Assembly (NCBI GenBank): GCA_964539785.1
Contig: CAZIJQ010000005.1
Location: 1 to 64,000 of the forward strand
DNA: 64,000 nucleotides
Direction: 5' to 3'
Origin: JABMPO01 sp964539785
GTDB taxonomy: Bacteria; Fidelibacterota; Marinisomatia; Marinisomatales; TCS56
Part shown: piece by piece, positions 47,021 through 56,852 of the stretch
Layout: every line of letters starts with the position of its first letter
Position numbering within the stretch: the stretch's first letter is position 1
Translations under genes and position numbers: made by a program
The notes under the pieces: model-generated
What the model was told of the DNA's origin: nothing
The model's database searches: none
The model's input: the letters and a program-made list of their open reading frames with translations, nothing else

Positions 47021-47770
47021 ATGCCTGGGCCCCGTGATATATATACCGTTGCTGAGTTATATGACGCTTTTCACTGGTGGAAGACCAATGATCTGGATTT
47101 TATAGCAAATTGGGCAACTGATAACGGCGGACCGGTTTTAGAACTGGCGGCCGGAACCGGTCGGCTTGGCCTGCCCATAGCCGGACGTGGACTTGATTAT
47201 ACCGGCCTCGAACTTAGTCCTCAGTATGTTGTGCGGGCAGAGCAGAAGCTGGCTCCCTTTAGCAAAAATGCTTATATTATTCAGGGCGATATGCGATCGT
47301 TCAAATTGGATCGCAAATTTAAATCGATATTCATCGGATTTAATTCTTTTCTACATCTTTACAGTGATAAAGATGCCCGGGCCTGTTTACAGGCAGTGCA
47401 GAACCATCTGCTGGATGATGGGAAACTACTGATTGAAATATTTGTGCCAGATCCTTCATTTCTAAATCGCCCACAGGATCGCCTGTACCCGGTTTGCAGT
47501 TTTAGCCACCCGGACGGAGGTTATTGTACGATTAAAGAATCCAATGATTATGATGCGGAAACGGAAATTAATTCTGTTCACTGGTATTTTTTCCGATCCC
47601 TAATTCCGCAACCGGAGCAATACAATTTTGATATGCGGATATATTATCCCGATACGATGGATCGTTTGCTAAACGAGGCCGGTTTCAAAATCCTGGAAAA
47701 ATTTGGGGATCGGAAAGGAAACCCACTGACCCCCGAAAGTGAATTACAAATCTATATTTGCGGAAAATAA
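47021..47770 (+). CDS. class I SAM-dependent methyltransferase
   Basis: 249 residues. AdoMet-binding motif L-E-L-A-A-G-T-G-R-L-G near 46-56, acidic ribose-binding residue in Y-T-G-L-E-L-S, and D-M-R-S-F-K-L near 92-98. A C-terminal β region follows. Substrate not inferable. Its stop shares one base with the HAD start. Confidence 0.82.
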   Translation: MPGPRDIYTVAELYDAFHWWKTNDLDFIANWATDNGGPVLELAAGTGRLGLPIAGRGLDYTGLELSPQYVVRAEQKLAPFSKNAYIIQGDMRSFKLDRKFKSIFIGFNSFLHLYSDKDARACLQAVQNHLLDDGKLLIEIFVPDPSFLNRPQDRLYPVCSFSHPDGGYCTIKESNDYDAETEINSVHWYFFRSLIPQPEQYNFDMRIYYPDTMDRLLNEAGFKILEKFGDRKGNPLTPESELQIYICGK

Positions 47771-48384
47771 TGAGCAAGATCACGACAGTATTTTTTGATC
47801 TCGGTGGCGTTCTGCTTGAATTGCGACCTGATAAAACGGTGAATTACCTGGCTGAGTGCAGTGGACTGGACCGGGAGACAGTTGAAAATTCATTTCCACT
47901 GGAGGACTATTATCAGTATGAGCGGGGCATCATGGATGAAGCCCATTTCTTCAATCTCTGGCAGGAAGCTATGGGTGGTAATGCCTTACCTCTGACTGAT
48001 TTTTATACTGCCTGGGATAATCTGATTGGCCATGAACTGGCGACAACCAATATCTTGACTAAAATTAAACCCCATCATCAGGTCTGGCTTTTGTCCAATA
48101 CCAACGCCCACCACATTCGCTATCAGACACCCAAATTTCCCTTTTTTGATCAAGTCGACGGCAAGATTTATTCTTACCTGGAAGGCTATCGCAAACCTGA
48201 GCCTGAAATCTTCAATCTGGCCTTGGATCGGGCTGGCGCAACACCTGATGAAAGTCTGTTTATCGATGATATGCAGGTCAATGTGGACCAAGCCCGGAAG
48301 ATGGGTATTACGACCATCCATTTTACTTCACCGGAGGAGCTGGAGATCGAATTAAAAATACTGGGTCTGGCAGGGCTTGACTGA
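47770..48384 (+). CDS. HAD-superfamily hydrolase (YihX-like)
   Basis: 204 residues from the ATG at 47770. F-F-D-L-G-G-V-L-L with nucleophile aspartate at about 9, a helical cap, S-N-T-N-A-H-H motif II, K-P-E-P-E-I lysine motif, and F-I-D-D-M-Q-V-N motif IV. It is similar to sugar-phosphate phosphatases. Overlaps the menG-like gene by 8 nt. Confidence 0.88.
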   Translation: MSKITTVFFDLGGVLLELRPDKTVNYLAECSGLDRETVENSFPLEDYYQYERGIMDEAHFFNLWQEAMGGNALPLTDFYTAWDNLIGHELATTNILTKIKPHHQVWLLSNTNAHHIRYQTPKFPFFDQVDGKIYSYLEGYRKPEPEIFNLALDRAGATPDESLFIDDMQVNVDQARKMGITTIHFTSPEELEIELKILGLAGLD

Positions 48385-49096
48385 TTTCATCCATCTGGGC
48401 CAGGAGAAGCGGCGCCAGAACCAGGCCTTATTTAATGCCATTGCTCATCGCTACGATTTTTTAAATCATTTTCTCAGTCTGGGACTGGATTTACACTGGC
48501 GCAGAAAGCTGGTACAGTCATTGCCAGCCGCGCTTCAAGGGCCGGTCCTGGATGTGGCGACTGGTACCGGCGATCTGGCTTTGGCAATCTTGAAACGTTT
48601 TCCTGACCTTAAGTTGACTGGTCTCGATAACACCCCGGCAATGTTGGAGCAGGCCCGTCGCAAAATGATAAAACGGGGAGTTGAATTCGAACCTGTGACG
48701 GCCGACGCAGAGCAAACAGGATTCGAAGCTAATAAATTTACCGCCCTGACAATTGCCTTCGGTCTGCGAAATATCGGTAATTATAGTGCAGCGCTACAGG
48801 AATTTTTCCGGGTTATGCAACCCAATGGCCGGTTGCTGATTCTGGAATTTAACCGGCCCGAATCACGAGTTTTTGGACCGCTTTACAGTTTTTACTTCCA
48901 CCGCATTTTGCCTATGATTGGCGCATTCATTTCCGGTTCAAAGGCTTACCACTACTTACCCGAATCAGTTGATAATTTCCCGGATCGGTCCACTTTGCGC
49001 AAATTGATCGCGGATGCCGGTTTTGATAATATCAAAATCAACGACCTGACTTTTGGTGTTGTTACATTAATAACTGCTGAAAAACCAGTGAACTAG
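48377..49096 (+). CDS. menG: demethylmenaquinone / ubiquinone C-methyltransferase
   Basis: 239 residues from a TTG at 48377 inside the HAD gene end; no ATG is better placed. AdoMet motif D-V-A-T-G-T-G-D-L-A-L near 55-65, the family block R-Y-D-F-L-N-H-F-L-S-L-G near 24-35, and F-G-L-R-N-I. UbiE/MenG family enzyme completing quinone head-group synthesis. Menaquinone is more likely in this lineage, hence menG. Confidence 0.92.
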   Translation: MTDFIHLGQEKRRQNQALFNAIAHRYDFLNHFLSLGLDLHWRRKLVQSLPAALQGPVLDVATGTGDLALAILKRFPDLKLTGLDNTPAMLEQARRKMIKRGVEFEPVTADAEQTGFEANKFTALTIAFGLRNIGNYSAALQEFFRVMQPNGRLLILEFNRPESRVFGPLYSFYFHRILPMIGAFISGSKAYHYLPESVDNFPDRSTLRKLIADAGFDNIKINDLTFGVVTLITAEKPVN

Positions 49097-49127
49097 CTTC
49101 TTTAGTAATTTCAGTCTTGCTGAGGTT

Positions 49128-50414
49128 TTACTGCAATTCGGTTTTTAATACTACCACATTTGCCAGTCGTTCAGGTGGGAAAATGGTGCCATCAGTCTCG
49201 AACGAGCGCAATTGGCTATTGGCCAGATAGTAGAATGTGCTGCCAACAATTGTGCCGGTTGTGGGTATATTAAAAACGGGATTAGCGAATTCGATCAACT
49301 CGGAACGTAGAATTTTATCACCAGCCTGATTCAGATAAAACCGGCTGATGCGCCCCAGACCATTCTGTACTGCAATTAACGAGTTTTTGTAGAAATATAA
49401 TCCGTCGATACCGATGGTAGTGACACCATCCGGGTGTTCCAGTGGCTTATAAGTTCCGGATTGGATATTCACCAGCACCACACCCTGCAACGCACCGGCC
49501 ATATACAGATTCTTATGGTCGGGACTCAGGGCAATGCCATTGGGATAGGTGAACTCACCGGAACGTAGGAAGAGTTCCAGTTCATTATGGTCTTTTAGGA
49601 TTCGATAGATGCTACCAGTGGTGGAATCAGTGAAATAAACATCACCATTTTTCAGAATTACCAGATCATTAAACAGGTGTGGTAATTCTGCTTCGAATAG
49701 GGTGTATTTTTTAATTAGTTCGCCAGTATTCAGATCGTATTTGAATATTCCCGACCAACCCATTTCGTTTGGATCGTGATTACGATTACCGGGTGAGCTG
49801 ACCTGACTACAAGCCCATAACTGCTCTCGCTCCAGATCGACTTTCAAGCCGGTCACCGGGCGCAGGCCGTCCTGCCTCGCAATGATGAAATCGCTGGCCT
49901 GCCCATTTAAGTCGACCTTTATTATTTTAGATTTATACAGACTGCCAATTAAGAACGAATCATCAATGGGATTGTAAACAATTCCCTCGGGTATCAGGTC
50001 CGATTCATTAATGGTGAATGCCTCAGTACTATTGTTAACCGGCTGATTCAAAGCCTTGGCACGGGCCATAAGCTCCTGGAATTCCGACAATTCTTTCAAT
50101 GAACTAAAATCCGGATCCTGGTCAGCGTTAGCACCAATCCCCATACTGATGCTTTTTTCCAGGGTTTCAAGTGCTTCGGCAGTGAAGCCATTCAATGAAT
50201 AAGCGCAGGCCAGATTATAGGTTGTGAAAGGCGAGTTAGGTAATATGGCGTTTAATCTTTTCATGTACTCCAGCCAGGCGCTATAATCTTGATTCTGATA
50301 AGCGGTATTGGCTTTCTGGTTGAGAATTTGTGGGCTTTCGGTCTCTTTGGTTTGAGTGGTACAGGCCAGCAGTAACACCAGCACTGACAACCCTAAAATG
50401 ATTATTTTTCTCAT
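49128..50414 (-). CDS. TPR + SMP-30/gluconolactonase-like β-propeller lipoprotein
   Basis: 428 residues. Lipoprotein signal with L-L-L-A-C18. A TPR-like helical region (30-115, N-T-A-Y-Q-N-Q-D-Y) precedes a six-bladed propeller with N-D-L-V-I-L-K-N-G-D-V-Y-F-T-D-S and Y-P-N-G-I-A-L-S-P-D, the SMP-30/strictosidine-synthase calcium-site segments. Envelope-anchored, perhaps a lactone or ester hydrolase. Confidence 0.78.
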   Translation of the reverse strand: MRKIIILGLSVLVLLLACTTQTKETESPQILNQKANTAYQNQDYSAWLEYMKRLNAILPNSPFTTYNLACAYSLNGFTAEALETLEKSISMGIGANADQDPDFSSLKELSEFQELMARAKALNQPVNNSTEAFTINESDLIPEGIVYNPIDDSFLIGSLYKSKIIKVDLNGQASDFIIARQDGLRPVTGLKVDLEREQLWACSQVSSPGNRNHDPNEMGWSGIFKYDLNTGELIKKYTLFEAELPHLFNDLVILKNGDVYFTDSTTGSIYRILKDHNELELFLRSGEFTYPNGIALSPDHKNLYMAGALQGVVLVNIQSGTYKPLEHPDGVTTIGIDGLYFYKNSLIAVQNGLGRISRFYLNQAGDKILRSELIEFANPVFNIPTTGTIVGSTFYYLANSQLRSFETDGTIFPPERLANVVVLKTELQ

Positions 50415-50445
50415 ATTATTCCCCTATTATTAGTTCTATTAATTG

Positions 50446-51081
50446 TCAAACTAGTGGCACAAATCTTACGCCTACCCGGCTGAAATATTCTACCGCACCG
50501 ACTTTGTTTTTTTGCACCAGTTCCAGATTCTGGTTGAAATGGGTATGACCAACCGGGATGATCATTTTTCCTGGTGCAGCCAGTTGGCTGATTAGAGCCG
50601 GTGGAATGGAGCTGGGGGCTGCGGTTACAATGATGCGGTCAAAGGGGGCGTATTCCGGCCAGCCATATCGGCCATTTCCAGACGAAATGGTTATGTTCTG
50701 ATAACCCAGCTTGTTCAACCGTGCAGTCGCCGCTTCAGCCAATTCCGGAATTACTTCCAGTGAATAAACTTCCTGTGCCAGCTCGGCCAGAATAGCTGTC
50801 TGATAGCCGCAACCGGTGCCTATTTCCAGCATTCGATGATTGTGATCGACCTGCAATTGTTCGGTCATATAAGCCACAATATAGGGCTGGCTGATAGTCT
50901 GCCGGTGGCCGATTGGCAGCGGGCAATCGGCGTAGGCCAGATGCGATTGATCTTTGGAAACAAACTGGTGACGCGGTACTGACTCCATAGCTTTGAGCAC
51001 TTGCTCGTTGCTGATACCACGGCGACGGATTTGGGATTCAACCATCAACTGCCGCTCTTCATTCTGGTTTGTTCTTGCCAC
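50446..51081 (-). CDS. pcm: protein-L-isoaspartate O-methyltransferase
   Basis: 211 residues. V-P-R-H-Q-F-V near 35-41, H-R-Q-T-I-S-Q-P-Y, and the AdoMet motif E-I-G-T-G-C-G-Y-Q-T near 87-96, then V-T-A-A-P. Repairs isoaspartyl residues in aged proteins. Divergent from the phosphodiesterase gene, sharing a 49-nt promoter region. Confidence 0.94.
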   Translation of the reverse strand: MARTNQNEERQLMVESQIRRRGISNEQVLKAMESVPRHQFVSKDQSHLAYADCPLPIGHRQTISQPYIVAYMTEQLQVDHNHRMLEIGTGCGYQTAILAELAQEVYSLEVIPELAEAATARLNKLGYQNITISSGNGRYGWPEYAPFDRIIVTAAPSSIPPALISQLAAPGKMIIPVGHTHFNQNLELVQKNKVGAVEYFSRVGVRFVPLV

Positions 51082-51130
51082 TGTGCTAATTCCTGATAAA
51101 CTTTTAGGCCCTAATTTAAGGATTTTTAAA

Positions 51131-52348
51131 ATGAGAAGATTGCGTACAATAATACTTCCGTTTTTATTGATAACGGTAGTTTTCGCTCAGGCTGATCGAC
51201 CCTATGTTTTACTGGTTTCATTCGATGCCTTCAAACCCGATTATTTCAATTGGACCGAAACCCCTAATTTTGATCATTTGGTACAACAGGGGGTAACGGC
51301 AAAAAGCTTGCAATCCATTTATCCAACCAAGACGTTTCCAAATCACTATGCCTTGGCTACCGGCATGTATGCTGAAAACCATGGCCTGATTGCCAATTAT
51401 TTTTATGATTCGAAATTTGATGCAACTTATGAAATCAGTGATCGCAGCGCTGTGGAGGACGCCCGTTGGTACGGCGGTGAACCGATTTGGGTTACCGCTG
51501 AGAAACAAGGAGTCAAAACCGCGTCTTATTTCTGGGTTGGTTCGGAAGCGCCGGTGGGAGGTATCCAACCAAGCATAACGAAGCGTTATGAGCACGAATT
51601 TCCTTTTGAAGCACGCGTTGACTCGGTTCTGGCCTGGTTTCAATTACCGGAAGAGCAGCGACCTCAATTGATTTTATTATATTTTCATGAACCCGATGCA
51701 ATCAGCCATAAATACGGTCCCCAGGGCGAAGAAACCCTGACGGTGGTCCGGGAACTTGATGCCTTGCTGGGAACTTTGATGGAGGGTTTGGAAGGTCTTG
51801 ATATTTATGATCAATTGAACACAATAGTTGTTAGTGATCATGGAATGGCTGCCACTTCGCCACAACGAACAATCGATTTGACCGCATATGCCAACCTGAA
51901 TGGGATTATTCAGGAAAACTCAGGAACGTTTTCTTCACTATATGGCGGGTCCCCAAAGAAGCTGAAAAGAGTATATAAAAAATTGAAAAAGGTTCCTCAT
52001 ATTTCTGTTTACTGGAAAGAAGAAATCCCGGAACGCTGGCATTATAAAAATCACTATCGCGTAAAGGATATTCTGGTGGTTGCTGATGATGGTTGGTCAA
52101 TCCTTAACATCAAGCGGCCGAATCCTTCCTATTTTCGCGGTGGTAATCATGGTTATGATAATGCTCTCTGGAGCATGCAGGCCATCTTTATTGCCGACGG
52201 CCCCGCTTTTAAGGATGGCTATACCCGGAACACATTTGAAAATATTAATATATATCCGATTATCGCGGAAATACTGGGGATCGAACCATTCGCGGAAGTT
52301 GATGGAAACGTGGAAAATGTGAAGGATATTTTTAGGCCGGGAAATTGA
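51131..52348 (+). CDS. nucleotide pyrophosphatase/phosphodiesterase (NPP-type) secreted enzyme
   Basis: 405 residues from the ATG at 51131, with AAGGA 8 nt upstream and a signal peptide (1-19); an in-frame ATG at 50993 would read back through the pcm region. Metal ligands D32 in V-S-F-D-A-F, nucleophile T68 in Y-P-T-K-T-F-P-N-H-Y, H-E-P-D near the middle, D-H-G-M, and a later H in G-G-N-H-G-Y. Alkaline-phosphatase superfamily, NPP group; cleaves phosphodiesters of nucleotides or lipids in the periplasm. Confidence 0.9.
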   Translation: MRRLRTIILPFLLITVVFAQADRPYVLLVSFDAFKPDYFNWTETPNFDHLVQQGVTAKSLQSIYPTKTFPNHYALATGMYAENHGLIANYFYDSKFDATYEISDRSAVEDARWYGGEPIWVTAEKQGVKTASYFWVGSEAPVGGIQPSITKRYEHEFPFEARVDSVLAWFQLPEEQRPQLILLYFHEPDAISHKYGPQGEETLTVVRELDALLGTLMEGLEGLDIYDQLNTIVVSDHGMAATSPQRTIDLTAYANLNGIIQENSGTFSSLYGGSPKKLKRVYKKLKKVPHISVYWKEEIPERWHYKNHYRVKDILVVADDGWSILNIKRPNPSYFRGGNHGYDNALWSMQAIFIADGPAFKDGYTRNTFENINIYPIIAEILGIEPFAEVDGNVENVKDIFRPGN

Positions 52349-52362
52349 ATTAACAAGTATTT

Positions 52363-53868
52363 TTACCTGAAATTTTGCAAATCCGACAAAGAGGGTAATT
52401 CACTTCCGGCACCGAACAGTAAAAAACGGACTCCAACATTGAAATACAGACCGGTGAGGTCAATATCCGGTACACCCAAAGCATCATCCCAATCTGCCGA
52501 ATACGATTGGCTTTCGCCGTCATCATCATCTTCGCTATAATCCCATTTGCTGATGTCGGACTTCATACAATAACCCACTGATGCAACCAGGTCCATATTG
52601 GAACTGAGCATGAATTCTAATTGTCCGCCGACAATAGGACCAAAAACTACGGCACTAACAGTGTGAGAATCATCTGCATCATCGGATCGCATTACAAAAT
52701 TCAGTGGTAATGAAAGGGATGCTGCCAGGGAAAATGGAATTGTGTTGATCAATCGGAAATGCATATCTGCGCCAAAGCGCAAACTAAAATCCGTTTCGCC
52801 GCGGCTGTCTTTCAATGTTCCCAAACCAAAAAAGACTGAACCGCCAAACCGTCGCAATGGATTTATATAACCGGCCAGTTCCAATCCCATATCGGGGCTA
52901 CCGGTCCCAAATTTTATTCCCAGACCGCCTGCCATGATTCTGCCGGTTGATTCTACCGCCGGATAACCCGGCTCAATTGTTTCCCAATTCCGTAAAATCC
53001 GTCCCTGGTTGGCATCGACACTGATGTCGGTTACCTCGATGACACCAACTTGATGTCCGGGAATTGTGATTGATTTATCACCAACAGTTCGTTTGGTTGA
53101 TGGGGAATTGACGGAAAACACAGTTCCTTTTTTGATCCCCATATTTTTTCCCAAGAGTAGAATAACGTTACGTCCGCGGACGTCAACGATCTGACTGGAA
53201 AGAATATAAAGTTCTTTCAGTTGTTGGGAAACACGCCAGGAAGCTTGCTTCAGCACTTTATTCAACGAAGCCGTTTTATTACCGCCGGTGTGGGACACAT
53301 TCAGTGTAAAAGCATCAATGGATTGCCCCGATTCAAGATCAATTTTTCGGACTTCGCAGGCCAGGGTTGTCTGAATATTGTCGGGATAGCGTTCGACATT
53401 TTCCATTTTCTTATCGATGGCAGCGTCCACTACTCCTTTGGCTATCATACCCAGCAAGCCTGAATCCCGAGCCTTTTTTCGATCTTTTTTATCTTCTTCC
53501 TCTTCGTCTTCAGGAGGCACGCCTTTTTGTCCGAAGTTTAGCACCGTTACCAGCAATGCTTCCGGCGCTGAAGCAATTTTGCCAATTTCGACTACTTCTT
53601 CATCATTGATTAAACCACTAAGCTGAAGAGCTTGCTCATCCATGATCGATTCCAGGTTGATGCGGTCAATTACTTCGAATCGACCGAGCCGAGTAGCTTT
53701 GCTGGCAACAATAGCTGTTACCCGGTTGGCGATATCCTGATAGTTTGAGTCACTGGTGGAAGGTAAAATCAGCAATCGCATTTTTTCGGTGGTGATTTCC
53801 GGTTGTACTTCCTGAGCCATGAGTAGAATTGGCAGGACTAATAAACTTAGGATAAATGATTTTTTCAT
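52363..53868 (-). CDS. CsgG-family protein with C-terminal barrel-like domain
   Basis: 501 residues, signal peptide 1-18. A CsgG/LpoB-like domain (30-210: R-L-L-I-L-P, F-E-V-I-D-R-I-N-L-E, I-G-K-I-A) carries an acidic E-D-E-E-E-E-D-K-K insert near 118. A FlgT-C-like segment follows (G-K-N-M-G-I-K-K-G-T-V-F-S-V), then β-rich sequence ending in F-N-V-G-V-R-F-L-L-F-G like an outer-membrane barrel. Probably an outer-membrane assembly or accessory factor; no curli genes are nearby. Confidence 0.68.
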   Translation of the reverse strand: MKKSFILSLLVLPILLMAQEVQPEITTEKMRLLILPSTSDSNYQDIANRVTAIVASKATRLGRFEVIDRINLESIMDEQALQLSGLINDEEVVEIGKIASAPEALLVTVLNFGQKGVPPEDEEEEDKKDRKKARDSGLLGMIAKGVVDAAIDKKMENVERYPDNIQTTLACEVRKIDLESGQSIDAFTLNVSHTGGNKTASLNKVLKQASWRVSQQLKELYILSSQIVDVRGRNVILLLGKNMGIKKGTVFSVNSPSTKRTVGDKSITIPGHQVGVIEVTDISVDANQGRILRNWETIEPGYPAVESTGRIMAGGLGIKFGTGSPDMGLELAGYINPLRRFGGSVFFGLGTLKDSRGETDFSLRFGADMHFRLINTIPFSLAASLSLPLNFVMRSDDADDSHTVSAVVFGPIVGGQLEFMLSSNMDLVASVGYCMKSDISKWDYSEDDDDGESQSYSADWDDALGVPDIDLTGLYFNVGVRFLLFGAGSELPSLSDLQNFR

Positions 53869-53977
53869 GATTTGATATCCTGAATAATGATAGCGAATTT
53901 AATCAATTGACGAAAATGAAGGTAGCGATCTTGGTAGTCGGTTATAATTAGGAGCTTATCTGTGATCGCTACCACAA

Positions 53978-54751
53978 TTACTGTTTAATTTTTTTACCGC
54001 TTTGCATGAGAAGAATTGCGGCAACCGAGAACCCGATCGTCATAAGCAAAGCCATGATAAAGCTGATGAATGGTGGTGAGTCATAAACGCCAATGGTTGT
54101 AAAGCGAAGTCCATTTATCATATAGTAAATGGGGTTAATAAAGCTAATGGTCTGAGCCCAATCGGGCAGCATCTTGATTGAATAGAAAATCCCGCCCAGA
54201 AAACTGAGAGGGGTCAAGAAAAAATTATTCAGCATGGCGAGTTGATCCCAGGTATCGGCTAATTGTCCCAGCAGCAAGCCCATGCTGGCAAAACACCAGG
54301 AAACCATGATGATGAACCCCAGGGTCATCAGGGGGTGGTGCAGGGGCAGCCCAACCAGGGCAATCCCCAGCAGCATCACCAGAATTCCGTTGACGGTACC
54401 GCGCACGGTGCCACCGATTATATAAGCCAAACTAATCTCCAGACTGGATAATGGTGCGGTGAGGATATCCGGTAATTGTTGCAGCAATTTCATTTGCAGC
54501 ATTGATGACGAAGTATTGGCGCTGGCGTTGGTGAGGGTGTTCATCATTATCAAGCCGGGAATAATGAAAATTGTATAGCTGACACCATCAATTTCTGAAA
54601 TCCGCCGTTGCAGGGTAAATCCGAATACCATGATATACAAAGTGGATGATATGAGGCCGGGCAGCACCGTTTGACGATATACCGAAAAAAAACGCCCCAC
54701 TTCCCGTCGTATCAGTGTCATTAGCCCAACCCAGTTAATACGCCCACTCAT
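53978..54751 (-). CDS. ABC-2 type transporter permease (YadH/DrrB-like)
   Basis: 257 residues, six membrane helices, with a P-L-S-F-L-G-G-I-F-Y-S-I-K-M-L-P segment and N-P-I-Y-Y-M-I-N-G-L-R, typical ABC-2 permease motifs. It starts at the last base of the ATPase gene, forming an exporter pair. Substrate unknown; lipids or drugs are usual for this group. Confidence 0.88.
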   Translation of the reverse strand: MSGRINWVGLMTLIRREVGRFFSVYRQTVLPGLISSTLYIMVFGFTLQRRISEIDGVSYTIFIIPGLIMMNTLTNASANTSSSMLQMKLLQQLPDILTAPLSSLEISLAYIIGGTVRGTVNGILVMLLGIALVGLPLHHPLMTLGFIIMVSWCFASMGLLLGQLADTWDQLAMLNNFFLTPLSFLGGIFYSIKMLPDWAQTISFINPIYYMINGLRFTTIGVYDSPPFISFIMALLMTIGFSVAAILLMQSGKKIKQ

Positions 54752-55674
54752 CAGGAGATTCCCTTTCCGGTTAACGACAGGAAAACATCTTCCAGCGATG
54801 ATTTCTCCATTTCCACCCGATGAATATGAACACCGTTAGCGACTAATATTTTCAAAATATTGGGTAAGGCCTGTTCGGGATTGCGCATTGTGAAATGGAG
54901 CCGCCCCTCATCGCAATCAGTACAGGTGTATTCATCCAACTGGCTGCCTACGCTATCATTCCAGCCGCTGATATTAATGGTAATGCCTGAACGCCCTAAT
55001 TCGCTGGTTAATTGCTGGGGATTACCCTTCTTGATAATTTTACCTTCGTTAATAATTGCTACCTCCTCACACAACAGCTCGGCTTCTTCAATATAATGAG
55101 TGGTAAGGAGAATGGTTTTACCGGCCTGGTGCAGTTCGCGCAGATAATCCCATAATTCGTGTCGCAACTCTACATCTACTCCGGCAGTCGGTTCATCGAG
55201 AATAATAATTTTCGGGTCGTGTATCAGGGCTTTGGCGAGCTGATAGCGGCGTTTCATTCCACCGGATAGATGTCGAAGACGAGATTCACGTTTTTTAATT
55301 AGCCCAAGCCGTTCCAGTAATTCATTGATTCGGGGTTGGGCTTGCTTTTCCGTTATGCCATAATAACCGGCTTGAAATGCCAGTAGCTTTTCGATTGGGA
55401 AAAACCAGTCGATGGAAAGTTCTTGGGCTGCAATTCCTAATTGCGATCGAGTAAACCGAAAATCGGATACCGTATCCCGGCCGAACACGGCAGTACTGCC
55501 GGCATCTTTTCTGACTAATCCGGTCAGGATATTAATTGTGGTCGATTTTCCGGCTCCGTTGGGACCCAGGAGCCCGTAAAATTGTCCTTCGGCAATTTCC
55601 AGATCAACCCCAGCAAGAGCCTGGGTACTGCCGAAAGCCTTGGTGAGACCGGTTATTTTAATTGCCGGAATCAA
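54751..55674 (-). CDS. ABC transporter ATP-binding protein (YadG/DrrA-like)
   Basis: 307 residues. Walker A G-P-N-G-A-G-K-S-T-T near 36-45, signature L-S-G-G-M-K-R-R, Walker B I-I-I-L-D-E-P-T-A-G-V-D, H-loop T-T-H-Y. The C-terminal domain ends S-S-L-E-D-V-F-L-S-L-T, the same closing motif as at the start of the window. Pairs with the permease downstream. Its start overlaps the preceding small gene by 17 nt. Confidence 0.94.
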   Translation of the reverse strand: MIPAIKITGLTKAFGSTQALAGVDLEIAEGQFYGLLGPNGAGKSTTINILTGLVRKDAGSTAVFGRDTVSDFRFTRSQLGIAAQELSIDWFFPIEKLLAFQAGYYGITEKQAQPRINELLERLGLIKKRESRLRHLSGGMKRRYQLAKALIHDPKIIILDEPTAGVDVELRHELWDYLRELHQAGKTILLTTHYIEEAELLCEEVAIINEGKIIKKGNPQQLTSELGRSGITINISGWNDSVGSQLDEYTCTDCDEGRLHFTMRNPEQALPNILKILVANGVHIHRVEMEKSSLEDVFLSLTGKGIS

Positions 55675-56014
55675 CTTTGAATCCTATTGCTTGGTGCTCA
55701 AATGGACTGGGGAAGTCAAAGCCTTTCACATTGGGGAAATGGACTATTGAAGAGATGTTAGGCCATGGAATAAGAACGGTTGCTGATACGGTCTGAAAGC
55801 GGGGTTTCTTGGGCAATTTGCCGACTTTCAGCTCGGATTCTTTGGGTAGTTGTGGGATTTGTAATCCCGGATGTTCGATCCATAATCCGTATTCATCGTA
55901 CCCTTTTACCCTTGTGTAAATGGAAGGCTGATCTAATCCCAGATCTTTCAAACTTGATGTATCATTTAAAATCAGCAATACAATATCATCGACAATATTT
56001 TCAATTTTCATCAT
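55658..56014 (-). CDS. small protein upstream of ABC exporter, unknown
   Basis: 118 residues from the ATG at 56014 (a second ATG follows directly), with GAAGG about 10 nt before. Contains Y-D-E-Y-G-L-W-I-E-H-P near 46-56 and V-S-A-T-V-L-I-P-W-P near 80-89; no signal peptide or known domain. It resembles small regulatory or binding domains without a definite family. Coupled to the ABC ATPase by a 17-nt overlap. Confidence 0.5.
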   Translation of the reverse strand: MMKIENIVDDIVLLILNDTSSLKDLGLDQPSIYTRVKGYDEYGLWIEHPGLQIPQLPKESELKVGKLPKKPRFQTVSATVLIPWPNISSIVHFPNVKGFDFPSPFEHQAIGFKVDSGN

Positions 56015-56170
56015 AATTCTGATACCTTCAGGAATCAATTATATTTGACTGGTTTTTTTATTATCTTGAGTCAAACATTCCAAGGGTCAAAATTATCGAC
56101 TTGTGAAATAAACTCAAGCTTTATTTTAGTAAGTGAAAGATTTAACCGATCACAAAACAATGGAGGAAGT

Positions 56171-56740
56171 ATGATTAACAGAATGATTGTACTAAGTATC
56201 ATGCTATTTTGTTTTATTCAAGCTGGTGATGTGTCGGTTGTTATTACTGAGAAAACCGTAAATGATTTTATCGCTGCTGTCGGACCGGTTTCTGGTAAAG
56301 GTAAGAGCAGTGGGGTCAAATATAAGTGGAAGGTAAAAAAAGCCAGTTTTGATTTTGAACCGGGATCGGCACAGTTTTTAGCTACGGTGGATCTGGATGC
56401 GGGAGTGTTCAAATTCAGTGATAAGGTAAAGAGCAAAGTCAATGTGACTTTCGATGTGGAGAAAAACAAGATTTTGATGGAAGTTGAAAAGGCAATTTTC
56501 AAGATATATATCAAAGTTTTGGGTAAAAAAATAAAAGTAGCGCAGGTGGATATAGCCAAGTATTATAAGCCGAAATTTGAATTTAATGGACCGCAACCGG
56601 TGCAGAAAACAATTGAAATGCAAACTTCAAAATCGAAGATCAGGAGTATCGCCGTATCCACCGTCTCCCAGGAACTGGTGCTGGAAAAAGACCAGATACG
56701 GGTATCGGCCGATTTGGCCTACGCCGGAACAAATAAGTAA
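56171..56740 (+). CDS. secreted β-rich protein, unknown
   Basis: 189 residues from the ATG at 56171 after GGAGG (56162-56166); longer in-frame starts lack support. Signal peptide 1-18. The mature part is lysine-rich and β-stranded (Y-K-W-K-V-K-K-A-S-F-D-F-E; F-K-I-Y-I-K-V-L-G-K-K-I-K-V), suggesting a periplasmic lipid- or polysaccharide-binding fold. No named family recognised. It converges on the PAP2 gene. Confidence 0.55.
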   Translation: MINRMIVLSIMLFCFIQAGDVSVVITEKTVNDFIAAVGPVSGKGKSSGVKYKWKVKKASFDFEPGSAQFLATVDLDAGVFKFSDKVKSKVNVTFDVEKNKILMEVEKAIFKIYIKVLGKKIKVAQVDIAKYYKPKFEFNGPQPVQKTIEMQTSKSKIRSIAVSTVSQELVLEKDQIRVSADLAYAGTNK

Positions 56741-56852
56741 ATTGTGATAAATTAAGCTTGGCAAACCAACGCGGCGGCGAGGTATAGAATTGGCTGGCTC
56801 TGGGATATGTTGTGGTGCATAATTATTCAAAGAAATAGTACAGATTGTCATT

